DNA from: Candidatus Moraniibacteriota bacterium
GTDB lineage: Bacteria > Patescibacteriota > Minisyncoccia > Moranbacterales > UBA9337
Reading direction: 5' to 3'
Assembly: GCA_018400055.1 (NCBI GenBank)
Contig: JAGYNK010000114.1
Coordinates: forward strand, 1-13,051
DNA: 13,051 bases
Part shown: piece after piece, positions 1 to 5,853 of the stretch
How positions within the stretch are numbered: position 1 is the first letter of the stretch
Layout of the letters: every line of letters starts with the position of its first letter
Translations under genes and position numbers: made by a program
The notes under the pieces: model-generated
Databases searched by the model: none
What the model saw: the letters and a program-made list of their open reading frames with translations, nothing else
What the model was told of the DNA's origin: nothing

Positions 1-1
1 T

Positions 2-163
2 ATCGAGCGGGCATCTTTTGGGGATAATTTCGCCGCGGGCAGTTACTGGTCGTCCACCGAGTACACCACGACGAGCGCCTGGATACAGTATTTCAGCACG
101 GGCTATCAGCCCGCCACCTATAAGACGGATTCTCGCTATGTCCGTTGTGTCCGCGGATGGTAG
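2..163 (+). CDS. DGR target protein, C-terminal end (CLec fold, DUF1566-like), partial
   Basis: This is the last 53 codons of a gene that begins left of the window; the frame is open at base 2 and ends at TAG 161-163. The residues follow the C-terminal pattern of DUF1566 / Fib_succ_major proteins: YWSSTE, then an AW, then F-S-T-G, then YVRCVRG just before the stop. These are C-type-lectin-fold domains, one of the established scaffold types diversified by DGRs. Nearly all of the visible part is the variable repeat (35-157), so residues at 12 positions are expected to vary between cells; they carry mainly Tyr, Ser, Thr, Pro, Ala, Asp and Arg here. The protein is probably a surface or secreted ligand-binding protein (inference; its N-terminus is not visible). 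The RT gene starts 104 nt downstream in the same direction. The family call is from motif recognition only; the DGR-target role rests on the VR/TR match and is secure. Confidence 0.88.
   Translation: MERASFGDNFAAGSYWSSTEYTTTSAWIQYFSTGYQPATYKTDSRYVRCVRGW
35..157 (+). repeat. DGR variable repeat (VR)
   Basis: This stretch aligns without gaps to 1526-1648 over 123 nt (VR coordinate plus 1491). There are 16 mismatches, of which 15 fall at adenines in the template: five A to G, five A to T and five A to C. The other mismatch is T1556 against A65. The last 21 nt (137-157) are identical in both copies and adenine-poor, fitting the IMH (initiation of mutagenic homing) element at the 3' end of a VR. 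Past 157 the copies diverge at once (TGGTAG in VR, AGATGA in TR). Left of 35 there is no further match. Confidence 0.96.
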
Positions 164-193
164 TCCCTTGGAACTTGATTTTTGGTCCCTTGG
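162..193 (+). repeat. Short direct repeat just after the target stop
   Basis: GTCCCTTGG occurs at 163-171 and again at 185-193, between the target stop codon and the hairpin. It is short and may be chance, but it lies in the stretch downstream of VR where DGR target-recognition elements are found in the Bordetella phage system. Confidence 0.4.
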
Positions 194-200
194 TAAATTA

Positions 201-249
201 TTCCCAGACCCCAAAGGTCTGTAAAAAACAGACCTTTGGGGTCTGGGAA
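201..249. repeat. Perfect 22-bp hairpin, copy 1, downstream of VR
   Basis: The left arm 201-222 and right arm 228-249 are perfect reverse complements around an AAAAA loop (223-227). The element starts 43 nt after the VR end and finishes 18 nt before the RT start codon. A second copy at 2166-2214 follows avd. Over 197-251 against 2162-2216 the copies differ at only two bases, and those two pair with each other (C212-G238 here, T2177-A2203 there). No T-run follows on either strand, so it is a poor classical intrinsic terminator. In the Bordetella phage DGR a hairpin/cruciform just 3' of the VR promotes target recognition (established); the same role here is inference. An alternative is a REP-like palindrome. 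Confidence 0.9.
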
Positions 250-267
250 GTCTGGAAATTTTAAAAT

Positions 268-1353
268 ATGCCTGAAATTTTTAACCTGAAAAGATTATAT
301 ATCGCTTATCTTGATTGTCGGAAAACAAAAAGGAATTCCGAGAGCGCGGTTGAATTTGAATTAAATCTGGAAAATAATCTGCGCGAACTTTTGGTTGAAT
401 TGCAATCAAGGAAATACGCACCGGGCCGGTCTGTATGTTTTGTTGTCCGCGAACCGAAACCGCGCGAGGTTTTTGCCGGAGGATTCCGTGACCGCATTGT
501 CCATCATTTGTTGATTAACGAACTGCATAGCACGGGAGAACGAATATTTATTTCGGATTCCTACGCCTGCCGAAAAGGAAAGGGAACGCACCGAGCGGTT
601 AAAAAATTGAAAAAATTTTTGCGCGCGGGTCAGGCCGGAAGAAAGCCATTATATTTTCTCCAGCTTGATGTTGAAGGATTTTTTATGAATATCAATAAAA
701 AAATTCTTGCCGAATTAGTAAATAAATTAATTAAAAAACAAAATAAATCCGAGCGCTGGAAAGAAGAAATTAGATGGCTGGCTGAAAAAGTGATTTTTCA
801 CGATCCCACCAAGAACTTTAAAATGAATTCCCCGAAAGAATTTTTTAACCTTATTCCGGATCGCAAGTCTCTTTTTAAACAGCCAACAGGAAAAGGTTTG
901 CCGATTGGAAATTACAGCTCGCAATTTTTCGCCAATTTATATTTAAACGAGTTGGATCATTTTGTTAAAAGAAATTTAAGGTGTAAAATGTATTTGAGGT
1001 ATGTGGATGATTTCATTTTACTACATTGTAATCCGCTTACGCTTAAAAACTGGATGAAAAAAATAAAATATTTCACGCGGAAAGAACTGAATTTGAAAAT
1101 AAGCGACAGGAAAATTAGAATGCAGGAAACGCAAAAGGGCATTGATTTTTTGGGATATTTTGTGAAACCGAACTATGTGCTTGCCAGAAGGGCGGTAGTG
1201 GCGCGCTTTAAGAGAAAAGTTAAAAATTATTTTTCAGAAAAATCTAAAAAAGAAGATATTGTTTTTAAATCTATGGTTAATTCATATTTCGGACATTTCA
1301 GTCATGCTAATTGCCGATTATTAAGAAAAAAATACGCGGTTTATTTAAAGTGA
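268..1353 (+). CDS. DGR reverse transcriptase
   Basis: This is a 361-aa reverse transcriptase of the diversity-generating retroelement clade. It copies the TR RNA into adenine-mutated cDNA that replaces VR. RT blocks appear in order: FRDRIVHH at residues 73-80, SYACRKGKGTH at 98-108, LDVEGFF at 133-139 with catalytic D134, GLPIGNYSSQFFANLYLNELD at 210-230, YVDD at 245-248 with D247 and D248, and FLGY at 294-297. The SSQ form of the block at 210-219 and the C-terminal SYFGHFSHAN (339-348) are DGR-like. There is no maturase, endonuclease or retron-type domain, and the length is usual for DGR RTs. The ATG at 268 has no clear Shine-Dalgarno sequence; it lies 18 nt past the hairpin. The stop is TGA. 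The gene sits between VR and TR on the same strand and its base composition is more AT-rich than the VR/TR blocks. Assignment is very secure. Confidence 0.97.
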   Translation: MPEIFNLKRLYIAYLDCRKTKRNSESAVEFELNLENNLRELLVELQSRKYAPGRSVCFVVREPKPREVFAGGFRDRIVHHLLINELHSTGERIFISDSYACRKGKGTHRAVKKLKKFLRAGQAGRKPLYFLQLDVEGFFMNINKKILAELVNKLIKKQNKSERWKEEIRWLAEKVIFHDPTKNFKMNSPKEFFNLIPDRKSLFKQPTGKGLPIGNYSSQFFANLYLNELDHFVKRNLRCKMYLRYVDDFILLHCNPLTLKNWMKKIKYFTRKELNLKISDRKIRMQETQKGIDFLGYFVKPNYVLARRAVVARFKRKVKNYFSEKSKKEDIVFKSMVNSYFGHFSHANCRLLRKKYAVYLK

Positions 1354-1525
1354 AATAATTTTGCCGGAATCCGTATTTGCTTGCCGTTTTATAGCGGGAG
1401 CTGTTCGGAGCGAAAAACGCAAATTCACCATGTGTCTGCCGCTTCGCGTCAGCGGAGCATAAAAAGTAAAATATCTCTTAATAAATATCAGATGTTTGGA
1501 GATTGGAAAGCGCAGAAATAAACGA
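1354..1525 (+). ncRNA. RT-TR spacer, probable 5' part of the DGR template RNA
   Basis: I see no gene in this stretch. It is locally GC-richer than the RT 3' end and can fold. Bases 1375-1379 and 1385-1390 can pair with 1414-1424 as an 11-bp stem with a 5-nt bulge, and CCGCT (1439-1443) can pair with AGCGG (1451-1455). It directly precedes TR and is probably co-transcribed as the leader of the template RNA. That role is inference; DGR RNAs are known to need sequences flanking TR for cDNA priming and for RT-Avd binding. Confidence 0.4.
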
Positions 1526-1648
1526 GCGGGCAATTACTGGTCGTCCACCGAGAACTCCACGACGAACGCCTGGAAACAGAATTTCAGCACGGGCAATCAG
1601 AACAACAACAATAAGACGAATTCTAACTATGTCCGTTGTGTCCGCGGA
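1526..1648 (+). repeat. DGR template repeat (TR)
   Basis: This is the non-coding donor copy of the VR, on the same strand as the RT and 172 nt after its stop. About 39 of its 123 bases are adenines, and 15 of these are changed in VR. Read in the VR frame it holds 11 Asn codons (AAC/AAT), including a run of four at 1601-1612, plus AAA at 1574-1576. AAY codons cannot become stop codons by adenine changes and reach many amino acids, so the template looks shaped for protein diversification. The 3' block 1628-1648 is identical to VR and is the IMH* counterpart. Confidence 0.96.
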
Positions 1649-1665
1649 AGATGATTTAAGTTAAA

Positions 1666-1686
1666 GCCAGTTAAATAATAACTGGC
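1666..1686 (+). other. 8-bp hairpin just 3' of TR
   Basis: GCCAGTTA (1666-1673) and TAACTGGC (1679-1686) are perfect complements around an AATAA loop. The stem begins 17 nt after the TR end and finishes 9 nt before the avd start codon. It could be part of the 3' flank of the template RNA used in cDNA priming, or could limit ribosome access to avd, which has no clear Shine-Dalgarno sequence. Both roles are inference. Confidence 0.6.
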
Positions 1687-1695
1687 AGCAAAATT

Positions 1696-2124
1696 ATGCC
1701 TATTCCTGATAGATTGCCATTATTTAGGAAATTATACGTTTTTACGATTATCGCGCATCGTTCCATCCATAATATGCCACGGGAGTATAGATATTCACTG
1801 GGTGCTGAAACTGTTCAAGTTTGCTGGCGATGTCTTGATCTTGCCGTTGTTTCTTCTTACGCGCCAAAAAAATCAAAGTTTGAAAAAATTTCCGAATTAA
1901 GCGCGCAGTTTGACAGGTTAAATTTGCGGATAAGAGTTATGCAAGAGTTGAAAATTATTTCTGCCGGGCAATTTGCTCATTGGCAAGAAAATTATCTTTT
2001 TGAAATCGGACGGGAAATCGGTGGTTGGTTGAAATGGGCGAAAAATGCTGGGGGGGGGGGCGTTAAATGTCGGAATTTTCAATTTACAATTTTCAAGAAA
2101 TTTTTAGTGACTGAATTTTCATAA
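1696..2124 (+). CDS. avd: Avd-like DGR accessory protein (four-helix bundle)
   Basis: This is a 142-aa protein whose first 117 residues match the accessory variability determinant / four-helix-bundle family. The hallmarks are LFRKLYVF near the N-terminus, MPREYRYSLGAE at 27-38, a Trp and LDL pair (W44, 47-49), LNLRIRVMQELKII at 75-88, and GREIGGWLK at 105-113. Avd proteins are basic, assemble as a pentameric barrel in the Bordetella phage, and bind the RT and template RNA; mutagenic homing needs them (established). The gene lies directly after TR, completing the usual DGR set. The part after residue 117 looks unnatural: an 11-G tract (2050-2060) gives Gly-Gly-Gly-Gly and then a hydrophobic, non-family tail read from AT-rich intergenic-type DNA. 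One extra G would end the protein as GGGGR, close to normal Avd length. The ATG choice is natural (MPIPDRLPLF); no Shine-Dalgarno sequence is visible. Confidence 0.92.
   Translation: MPIPDRLPLFRKLYVFTIIAHRSIHNMPREYRYSLGAETVQVCWRCLDLAVVSSYAPKKSKFEKISELSAQFDRLNLRIRVMQELKIISAGQFAHWQENYLFEIGREIGGWLKWAKNAGGGGVKCRNFQFTIFKKFLVTEFS
2050..2060 (+). repeat. Homopolymeric G11 tract inside the avd 3' end
   Basis: Eleven consecutive G bases lie in the avd reading frame. With 11 G the frame runs on to TAA at 2122-2124. With 12 it stops at once after GGGGR. With 10 it reads a short different tail ending at a TAG. Such tracts slip readily in replication and are also common sites of sequencing or assembly error. 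Confidence 0.9.
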
Positions 2125-2165
2125 TGTTTAATAAAAAAATGTTAAATGTAAAATTCACAATATTA

Positions 2166-2214
2166 TTCCCAGACCCTAAAGGTCTGTAAAAAACAGACCT
2201 TTAGGGTCTGGGAA
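2166..2214. repeat. Perfect 22-bp hairpin, copy 2, after avd
   Basis: The left arm 2166-2187 and right arm 2193-2214 are perfect complements around AAAAA (2188-2192). This is the same element as 201-249 with one compensatory pair change (T2177-A2203 for C212-G238). It ends 10 nt before the ATG of the LamG gene, so in an mRNA it would sit over that gene's ribosome-binding region. The two copies bracket RT, TR and avd. Confidence 0.9.
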
Positions 2215-2224
2215 GTTTAAAAGA

Positions 2225-3733
2225 ATGAAGTTGAGTATTAATATTAAAATAAAACTGGCAGTATATGTTCTTTTGGTAGGCGCGGGGTGCGGGTCGGCTT
2301 TTTCGGCTTCCGCGGATTATTATTCTGAAAGCATTGTCTTGTCCACTAATTTACTATCGGGGAAAAGTGATGTGGCGCAAATTACCACTTTTAAAGCTAC
2401 GGCTACGGTGCCGGCGGGAACGGCGGTTTATGCAAGTTATAGCCAAGATGGAACTGATTGGCGCGATTCGGTTGGCGTGGAGGGCGGATGGGATGTACTT
2501 TCCGCCGGCGCTAATTCAATTGATATTAGAGTGCTGGATTGGACGACGGCCAATTTTTATTACAAAATAAAATTTACCAATGACGACCAGACAGCTACGG
2601 CGACGATCAGCGAAGTGGAAGTGGAGTATTCAGACACTTATACGGCCTATACTCCAAGTTGGGACGGGGGATATTATATTGAAGGTTCAATGGTTTCTAC
2701 TGATCTTCTGGACGGAGCCGGAAGGGGAATTACCGGCGGGGATCATTTCGGTTATTCTATTTCTTCTTTGCCTACCGATACGCATATTTACGCGCAATTT
2801 TCCACCGATAGCACTAATTGGTACAGTTCGGACGGGACGCTTTGGGGAGAAGACGAGTTGTCTGTCGGCAACCATACTTCACTGGATACGGCGTTGAGTT
2901 TATCCGAGCTTGGCTGGGTAGGAGAGACCAGTTTTTATTATAAGCTGAATATTACGGCTACTGCTGATAATACGCCGATTATTACGGAAGCGGGATTGCT
3001 TGAGTTTGTCGCTACTATTGTTTCCGGTGGAAGTGCGACAACTATCAATACTTCCCAGACAGACAAATTGACTGACGGTTTGGTTTTGATGCAATCTTTT
3101 GACGGTAACCATATGGATTGGAGCCAGTCCACTGCTGAAGCTCGTGATCAGTCGGGGCAAGGAAATCACGGCGATGTGGTTGGCGCTACCGCGGTTGCCG
3201 GAAAAATTGGCCAGGCGTTGGATTTTGACGGGGAGAATCAAACCTTAGTGGATGCAGATGCAACGGATAATATGGATAATTTCACTTACTGCGTTTGGGT
3301 TAATCCTGATTCTTTAACCAACACTGATAGCGATGAAAGAATTTATCTTCTGGATAAATCAGTTCAAATTACTTTTAATAATTCTGGTCAGTTGAGACTT
3401 TGGATTCCTACTTCTGATATTTACCCGGTAACATATAGTTCGGTTAATTTAACTGTTGGAAATTGGCAACATATTTGTGGTATTTTTTACGGCATAGGAA
3501 CCAACCCTAAAATTTTTTTGGATAATAGCGATGTTAGCACTTCCAGTGTTGCCGGTTCGGGAACTTTAAGTGATGATAGTGGTGACACTTTGAGGATAGG
3601 TGCTGATGAAGCTAATAATTGTTTTGGTAATTTCGACGGTCAAATTGACGAAGTTCGGATTTATAATCGCGCGCTTTCTGACGATGAAATAGGGGATTTG
3701 TATAATATGGGGAAAGTTATTTTTAGGAAATAA
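2225..3733 (+). CDS. Secreted LamG / concanavalin-like domain protein
   Basis: This 502-aa protein has an N-terminal signal peptide (about residues 1-30: basic start, hydrophobic 11-27, cleavage probably near SAFSASA). Two homologous beta-rich repeats follow, at about 38-135 and 158-261. Both have a STNLL/STDLL start, a YASYSQDGTDW / YAQFSTDSTNW core and an FYYK strand near the end. After a linker, residues 284-494 form a LamG-type (Laminin_G_3-like) domain: GLVLMQSFDG, QSGQGNHG, GQALDFDG, and the closing DEVRIYNRALSDDEI. Such domains bind carbohydrate or protein ligands outside the cell (family knowledge); the ligand is unknown. There is no LPXTG sequence or C-terminal membrane segment. It starts 10 nt after hairpin copy 2, with only a weak AAAGA before the ATG. 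Its sequence contains nothing resembling TR, so it is not itself a DGR target. It may share the cell-surface setting of the DGR target, but that link is only by proximity. Confidence 0.85.
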   Translation: MKLSINIKIKLAVYVLLVGAGCGSAFSASADYYSESIVLSTNLLSGKSDVAQITTFKATATVPAGTAVYASYSQDGTDWRDSVGVEGGWDVLSAGANSIDIRVLDWTTANFYYKIKFTNDDQTATATISEVEVEYSDTYTAYTPSWDGGYYIEGSMVSTDLLDGAGRGITGGDHFGYSISSLPTDTHIYAQFSTDSTNWYSSDGTLWGEDELSVGNHTSLDTALSLSELGWVGETSFYYKLNITATADNTPIITEAGLLEFVATIVSGGSATTINTSQTDKLTDGLVLMQSFDGNHMDWSQSTAEARDQSGQGNHGDVVGATAVAGKIGQALDFDGENQTLVDADATDNMDNFTYCVWVNPDSLTNTDSDERIYLLDKSVQITFNNSGQLRLWIPTSDIYPVTYSSVNLTVGNWQHICGIFYGIGTNPKIFLDNSDVSTSSVAGSGTLSDDSGDTLRIGADEANNCFGNFDGQIDEVRIYNRALSDDEIGDLYNMGKVIFRK

Positions 3734-3943
3734 ACAAGCAATGATCAATATTCAATTCTCAATGATCAATAAATTTTCAAGTACCAATTGTCAAGTTTGA
3801 TTTAATTCATTGATAATTAAGAAATTGATTATTGAATGATTATTGGTTATTGATAATTGATTATTCTAAGTATTAGTTATGGATTGAAAATTATTTATTA
3901 GGATTAAGAATTTTATTTTTAAAAATTTAAATAAACAAAACAA
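3734..3943. other. AT-rich low-complexity intergenic region
   Basis: No gene is seen here. The region is made of degenerate ATTGATTATTG / CAATGATCAAT motifs on both strands, including an exact 11-nt direct repeat AATGATCAATA at 3740-3750 and 3761-3771. It must hold the enolase promoter if that gene is separately transcribed, but I cannot pick out a convincing -35/-10 pair or a Shine-Dalgarno site before the ATG at 3944. Confidence 0.6.
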
Positions 3944-5221
3944 ATGAGCAAGATAAAAAAATTGAAAGCCAGGGAAATTTTGGATTCACGAGGCAATCCT
4001 ACGCTTGAAGTGGAGGCGGAATTGGAAAATGGAATAAAAGGAATCGCCGGTGTTCCGTCGGGCGCTTCTACGGGAACTTTTGAAGCATTGGAGCTTCGCG
4101 ATGATGATCCTAATCGTTATAACGGAAAAGGAGTTTTGAAAGCGGTGGAAAATGTTAACGCGAAAATAAGTCAAGTCATTGCTGGTATGGAAGCCGGCGA
4201 ACAGGAAAAAATTGACCGAGCTATGATAGAGTTAGACGGGACGGAAAATAAATCCAATTTGGGAGCCAACGCTATGGTAGGGGTTTCCTTGGCGGTTTGC
4301 CGAGCAGCGGCGGCAGATAAAAAAATATCTTTGTATAGGCATATCGGCGAAATATTTAATTTGGCGGATTCCGAATCGCCAGATTCAAATTTTCCCGTTC
4401 CCATGTTTAATGTTGTTAACGGGGGACAGCACAGCGATTCAGGTCTGAGCGTTCAAGAATTTAAAATCGTGCCGAATGGAATTGAAAATTTTTCCGAACA
4501 GCTTCGGGCAGGCAGTGAAATTTTTCAGGCGCTTAAGAAAACATTAAAAGAAAAGAATTATAGCACGGCAGTGGGAGACGAAGGTGGTTTTGCGCCAAAG
4601 TTGGAAAGCAACTCACAGGCGTTGGAAATTATAAATCAGTCCGTTGAAAAAGCGGGGTATAAATTGGGGGAGCAAGTTAATTTAGATATGGATGTGGCAG
4701 CTAATTCTTTTTACGACAAGCCGAATGATAAATATATATTAGAACCTGAAAATAAAAGCTTTAATAAAAAAGAGCTGGTTGATTTGTATAAGGAATGGAT
4801 AGAAAAATATCATATTATTTCAATTGAAGACGGTTTGCAGGAAGAGGATTGGGAAGGCTGGGCGGAAATGATGAAAGAGTTAAAAGGAAAAGCTATTTCA
4901 ATTGGAGATGATTTGCTGGTAACTAATTCCAAGCGGCTTCAGAAAGCTATTGAGAGTGAAGCTTGCGACAGCGTTTTAATAAAAGTGAATCAGATCGGGA
5001 CGCTTACGGAAACATTGGAATGTATGAAATTGGCAAAAGAAAATAAAATGAAAACGGTAATTTCCCATCGCAGTGGAGAAACTACAGATGATTTTATCGC
5101 TGATTTGGCAGTGGGGACAAAAGCGGATTTTATCAAAACCGGTTCGCTTTGCCGCGGAGAAAGAATTTGCAAATATAACCGGCTATGGGAAATAGAAAGA
5201 GAGATAAGGCTGTCTTTCTGA
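3944..5221 (+). CDS. eno: Enolase (phosphopyruvate hydratase)
   Basis: This is a 425-aa enolase, close to the usual length. It catalyses the reversible dehydration of 2-phosphoglycerate to phosphoenolpyruvate in the cytoplasm. The N-terminal capping domain begins with AREILDSRGNPT (9-20) and includes the SGASTG loop (39-44). The barrel carries GDEGGFAP (211-218, acid/base E213), the Mg ligands D250, E295 (SIEDGL) and D322 (GDDLLVTN), the catalytic lysine K347 (LIKVNQIG), the substrate-binding ISHRSGET (373-380) and K398 (IKTG). The barrel strand that usually reads DVAASEF is DVAANSF here, and the signature near 400 reads GSLCRGER in place of the common GAPSRSER; both are mild departures that leave the known catalytic residues intact. 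It stands alone between an AT-rich gap and a palindrome, with no glycolytic neighbours. The ATG at 3944 gives a standard N-terminus. Confidence 0.98.
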   Translation: MSKIKKLKAREILDSRGNPTLEVEAELENGIKGIAGVPSGASTGTFEALELRDDDPNRYNGKGVLKAVENVNAKISQVIAGMEAGEQEKIDRAMIELDGTENKSNLGANAMVGVSLAVCRAAAADKKISLYRHIGEIFNLADSESPDSNFPVPMFNVVNGGQHSDSGLSVQEFKIVPNGIENFSEQLRAGSEIFQALKKTLKEKNYSTAVGDEGGFAPKLESNSQALEIINQSVEKAGYKLGEQVNLDMDVAANSFYDKPNDKYILEPENKSFNKKELVDLYKEWIEKYHIISIEDGLQEEDWEGWAEMMKELKGKAISIGDDLLVTNSKRLQKAIESEACDSVLIKVNQIGTLTETLECMKLAKENKMKTVISHRSGETTDDFIADLAVGTKADFIKTGSLCRGERICKYNRLWEIEREIRLSF

Positions 5222-5225
5222 GATA

Positions 5226-5242
5226 AAAGCTTCAAGAGCTTT
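5226..5242 (+). terminator. Weak terminator-like hairpin after enolase
   Basis: AAAGCT (5226-5231) and AGCTTT (5237-5242) form a 6-bp stem with a TCAAG loop, beginning 4 nt after the enolase stop. The following GGAATTTT is only moderately T-rich, so termination strength is doubtful. Confidence 0.35.
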
Positions 5243-5278
5243 GGAATTTTAGCAGTTGATTAAAATTAGCAGCGAGTG

Positions 5279-5320
5279 TTATATTACCATATTATGTAAT
5301 TACATAATATGGTAATATAA
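5279..5320. repeat. Perfect 42-nt palindrome, copy 1, upstream of the TrpR-like gene
   Basis: The segment is a perfect palindrome centred between 5299 and 5300 with no loop. Its inner 34 nt (5283-5316) recur at 5854-5887 with one difference (T5295 against C5866), so two copies flank the TrpR-like gene. A related element at 11309-11352 shares the outer ATTACCAT / ATGGTAAT. It lies about 100 nt before the gene start, where it could be an operator; a dispersed palindromic repeat or a bidirectional terminator are alternatives. No T-run follows it. Confidence 0.85.
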
Positions 5321-5421
5321 TAGCATGAAAATGTAAAAAAACTGGAGATGTTGATTTTGCTGGAAATTCTGATTTTTATAACAGAATCGTTGTAATATAA
5401 TAAATTTAAAATTTAAAGAAA

Positions 5422-5847
5422 ATGTCAAGAGTAAATGTGCATTCAATTTCCAAAGAAGAAAGATTTCAATTAGTCGGTGAATTTTTTGATATTATTGCGG
5501 GATTAAAAGGTAAGCAGGACATAATTGATTTTTTTATTGGTCTATTAACTTCCAGTGAAGCTTTAATGTTGGCGCGCAGAATTCAAATTGCTAAGTTAAT
5601 TATTGAAGGGGGAAATTATGAAGAAATAAGAAAAGAGCTGAATGTTGGATTGCAAACAATTCAAAGCGTACATGACTGGCTGCATAAAAGAGATGGCGCG
5701 TATAGGAAAATAATGGAAAAATATTTAGAAAAAAATAAAACAAAAAATGAAGCAGAAAAAAGGGAAGCTAAAGAATATTATACATATGACGGACTTTTGG
5801 ATCGCTATCCTCAGCACAGATTTTTAAAAGAGTTGTTAGGATTATAG
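5422..5847 (+). CDS. TrpR / YerC-YecD family DNA-binding protein
   Basis: This 141-aa protein matches the Trp-repressor superfamily as found in YerC/YecD proteins. A helical N-terminal half contains the typical FFDIIAGLKGKQDIIDFFIGLLTSSEALMLARR (residues 21-53), then IQIAKLIIEGGNYEEI and a helix-turn-helix at about 66-86 (YEEIRKELNVGLQTIQSVHDWL). The C-terminal 40 residues are charged and extend beyond the usual family length; they end in YPQHRFLKELLGL. The family binds DNA as dimers; whether this member senses tryptophan or any ligand is unknown, and no trp genes lie nearby. The gene is flanked by two copies of a long palindrome, which makes autoregulation through these sites a testable idea (inference). 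The ATG at 5422 is preceded only by a weak AAAGAAA. Confidence 0.85.
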   Translation: MSRVNVHSISKEERFQLVGEFFDIIAGLKGKQDIIDFFIGLLTSSEALMLARRIQIAKLIIEGGNYEEIRKELNVGLQTIQSVHDWLHKRDGAYRKIMEKYLEKNKTKNEAEKREAKEYYTYDGLLDRYPQHRFLKELLGL

Positions 5848-5853
5848 GGTGGC

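Noticed and set aside
18..224. A 68-codon open frame near the left edge
   Set aside because: It is out of frame with the target protein, whose frame 2-163 gives the recognisable YWSSTE...YVRCVRG pattern and carries the VR.
201..249. Classical rho-independent terminator
   Set aside because: The stem is long and perfect, but no T-run follows it on either strand, and the second copy ends 10 nt before a start codon.
268..1353. Group II intron or retron reverse transcriptase
   Set aside because: There is no maturase or endonuclease domain and no intron or msr/msd structure was seen; the TR/VR pair and Avd neighbour fix it as a DGR enzyme.
2225..3733. LamG gene as a second DGR target
   Set aside because: No stretch of it resembles the TR; its C-terminus (DEVRIYNRALSDDEI...) is ordinary LamG sequence.
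3734..3943. CRISPR-like or iteron array in the repetitive ATTGATTATTG region
   Set aside because: The repeats are irregular in length and spacing and are simple AT-rich motifs; there are no cas genes and no replication initiator nearby.
5279..5320. Inverted-repeat transposable element ends flanking the TrpR-like gene
   Set aside because: Each copy is a full palindrome in itself, so paired ends are not needed to explain it; there is no transposase and no clear target-site duplication.
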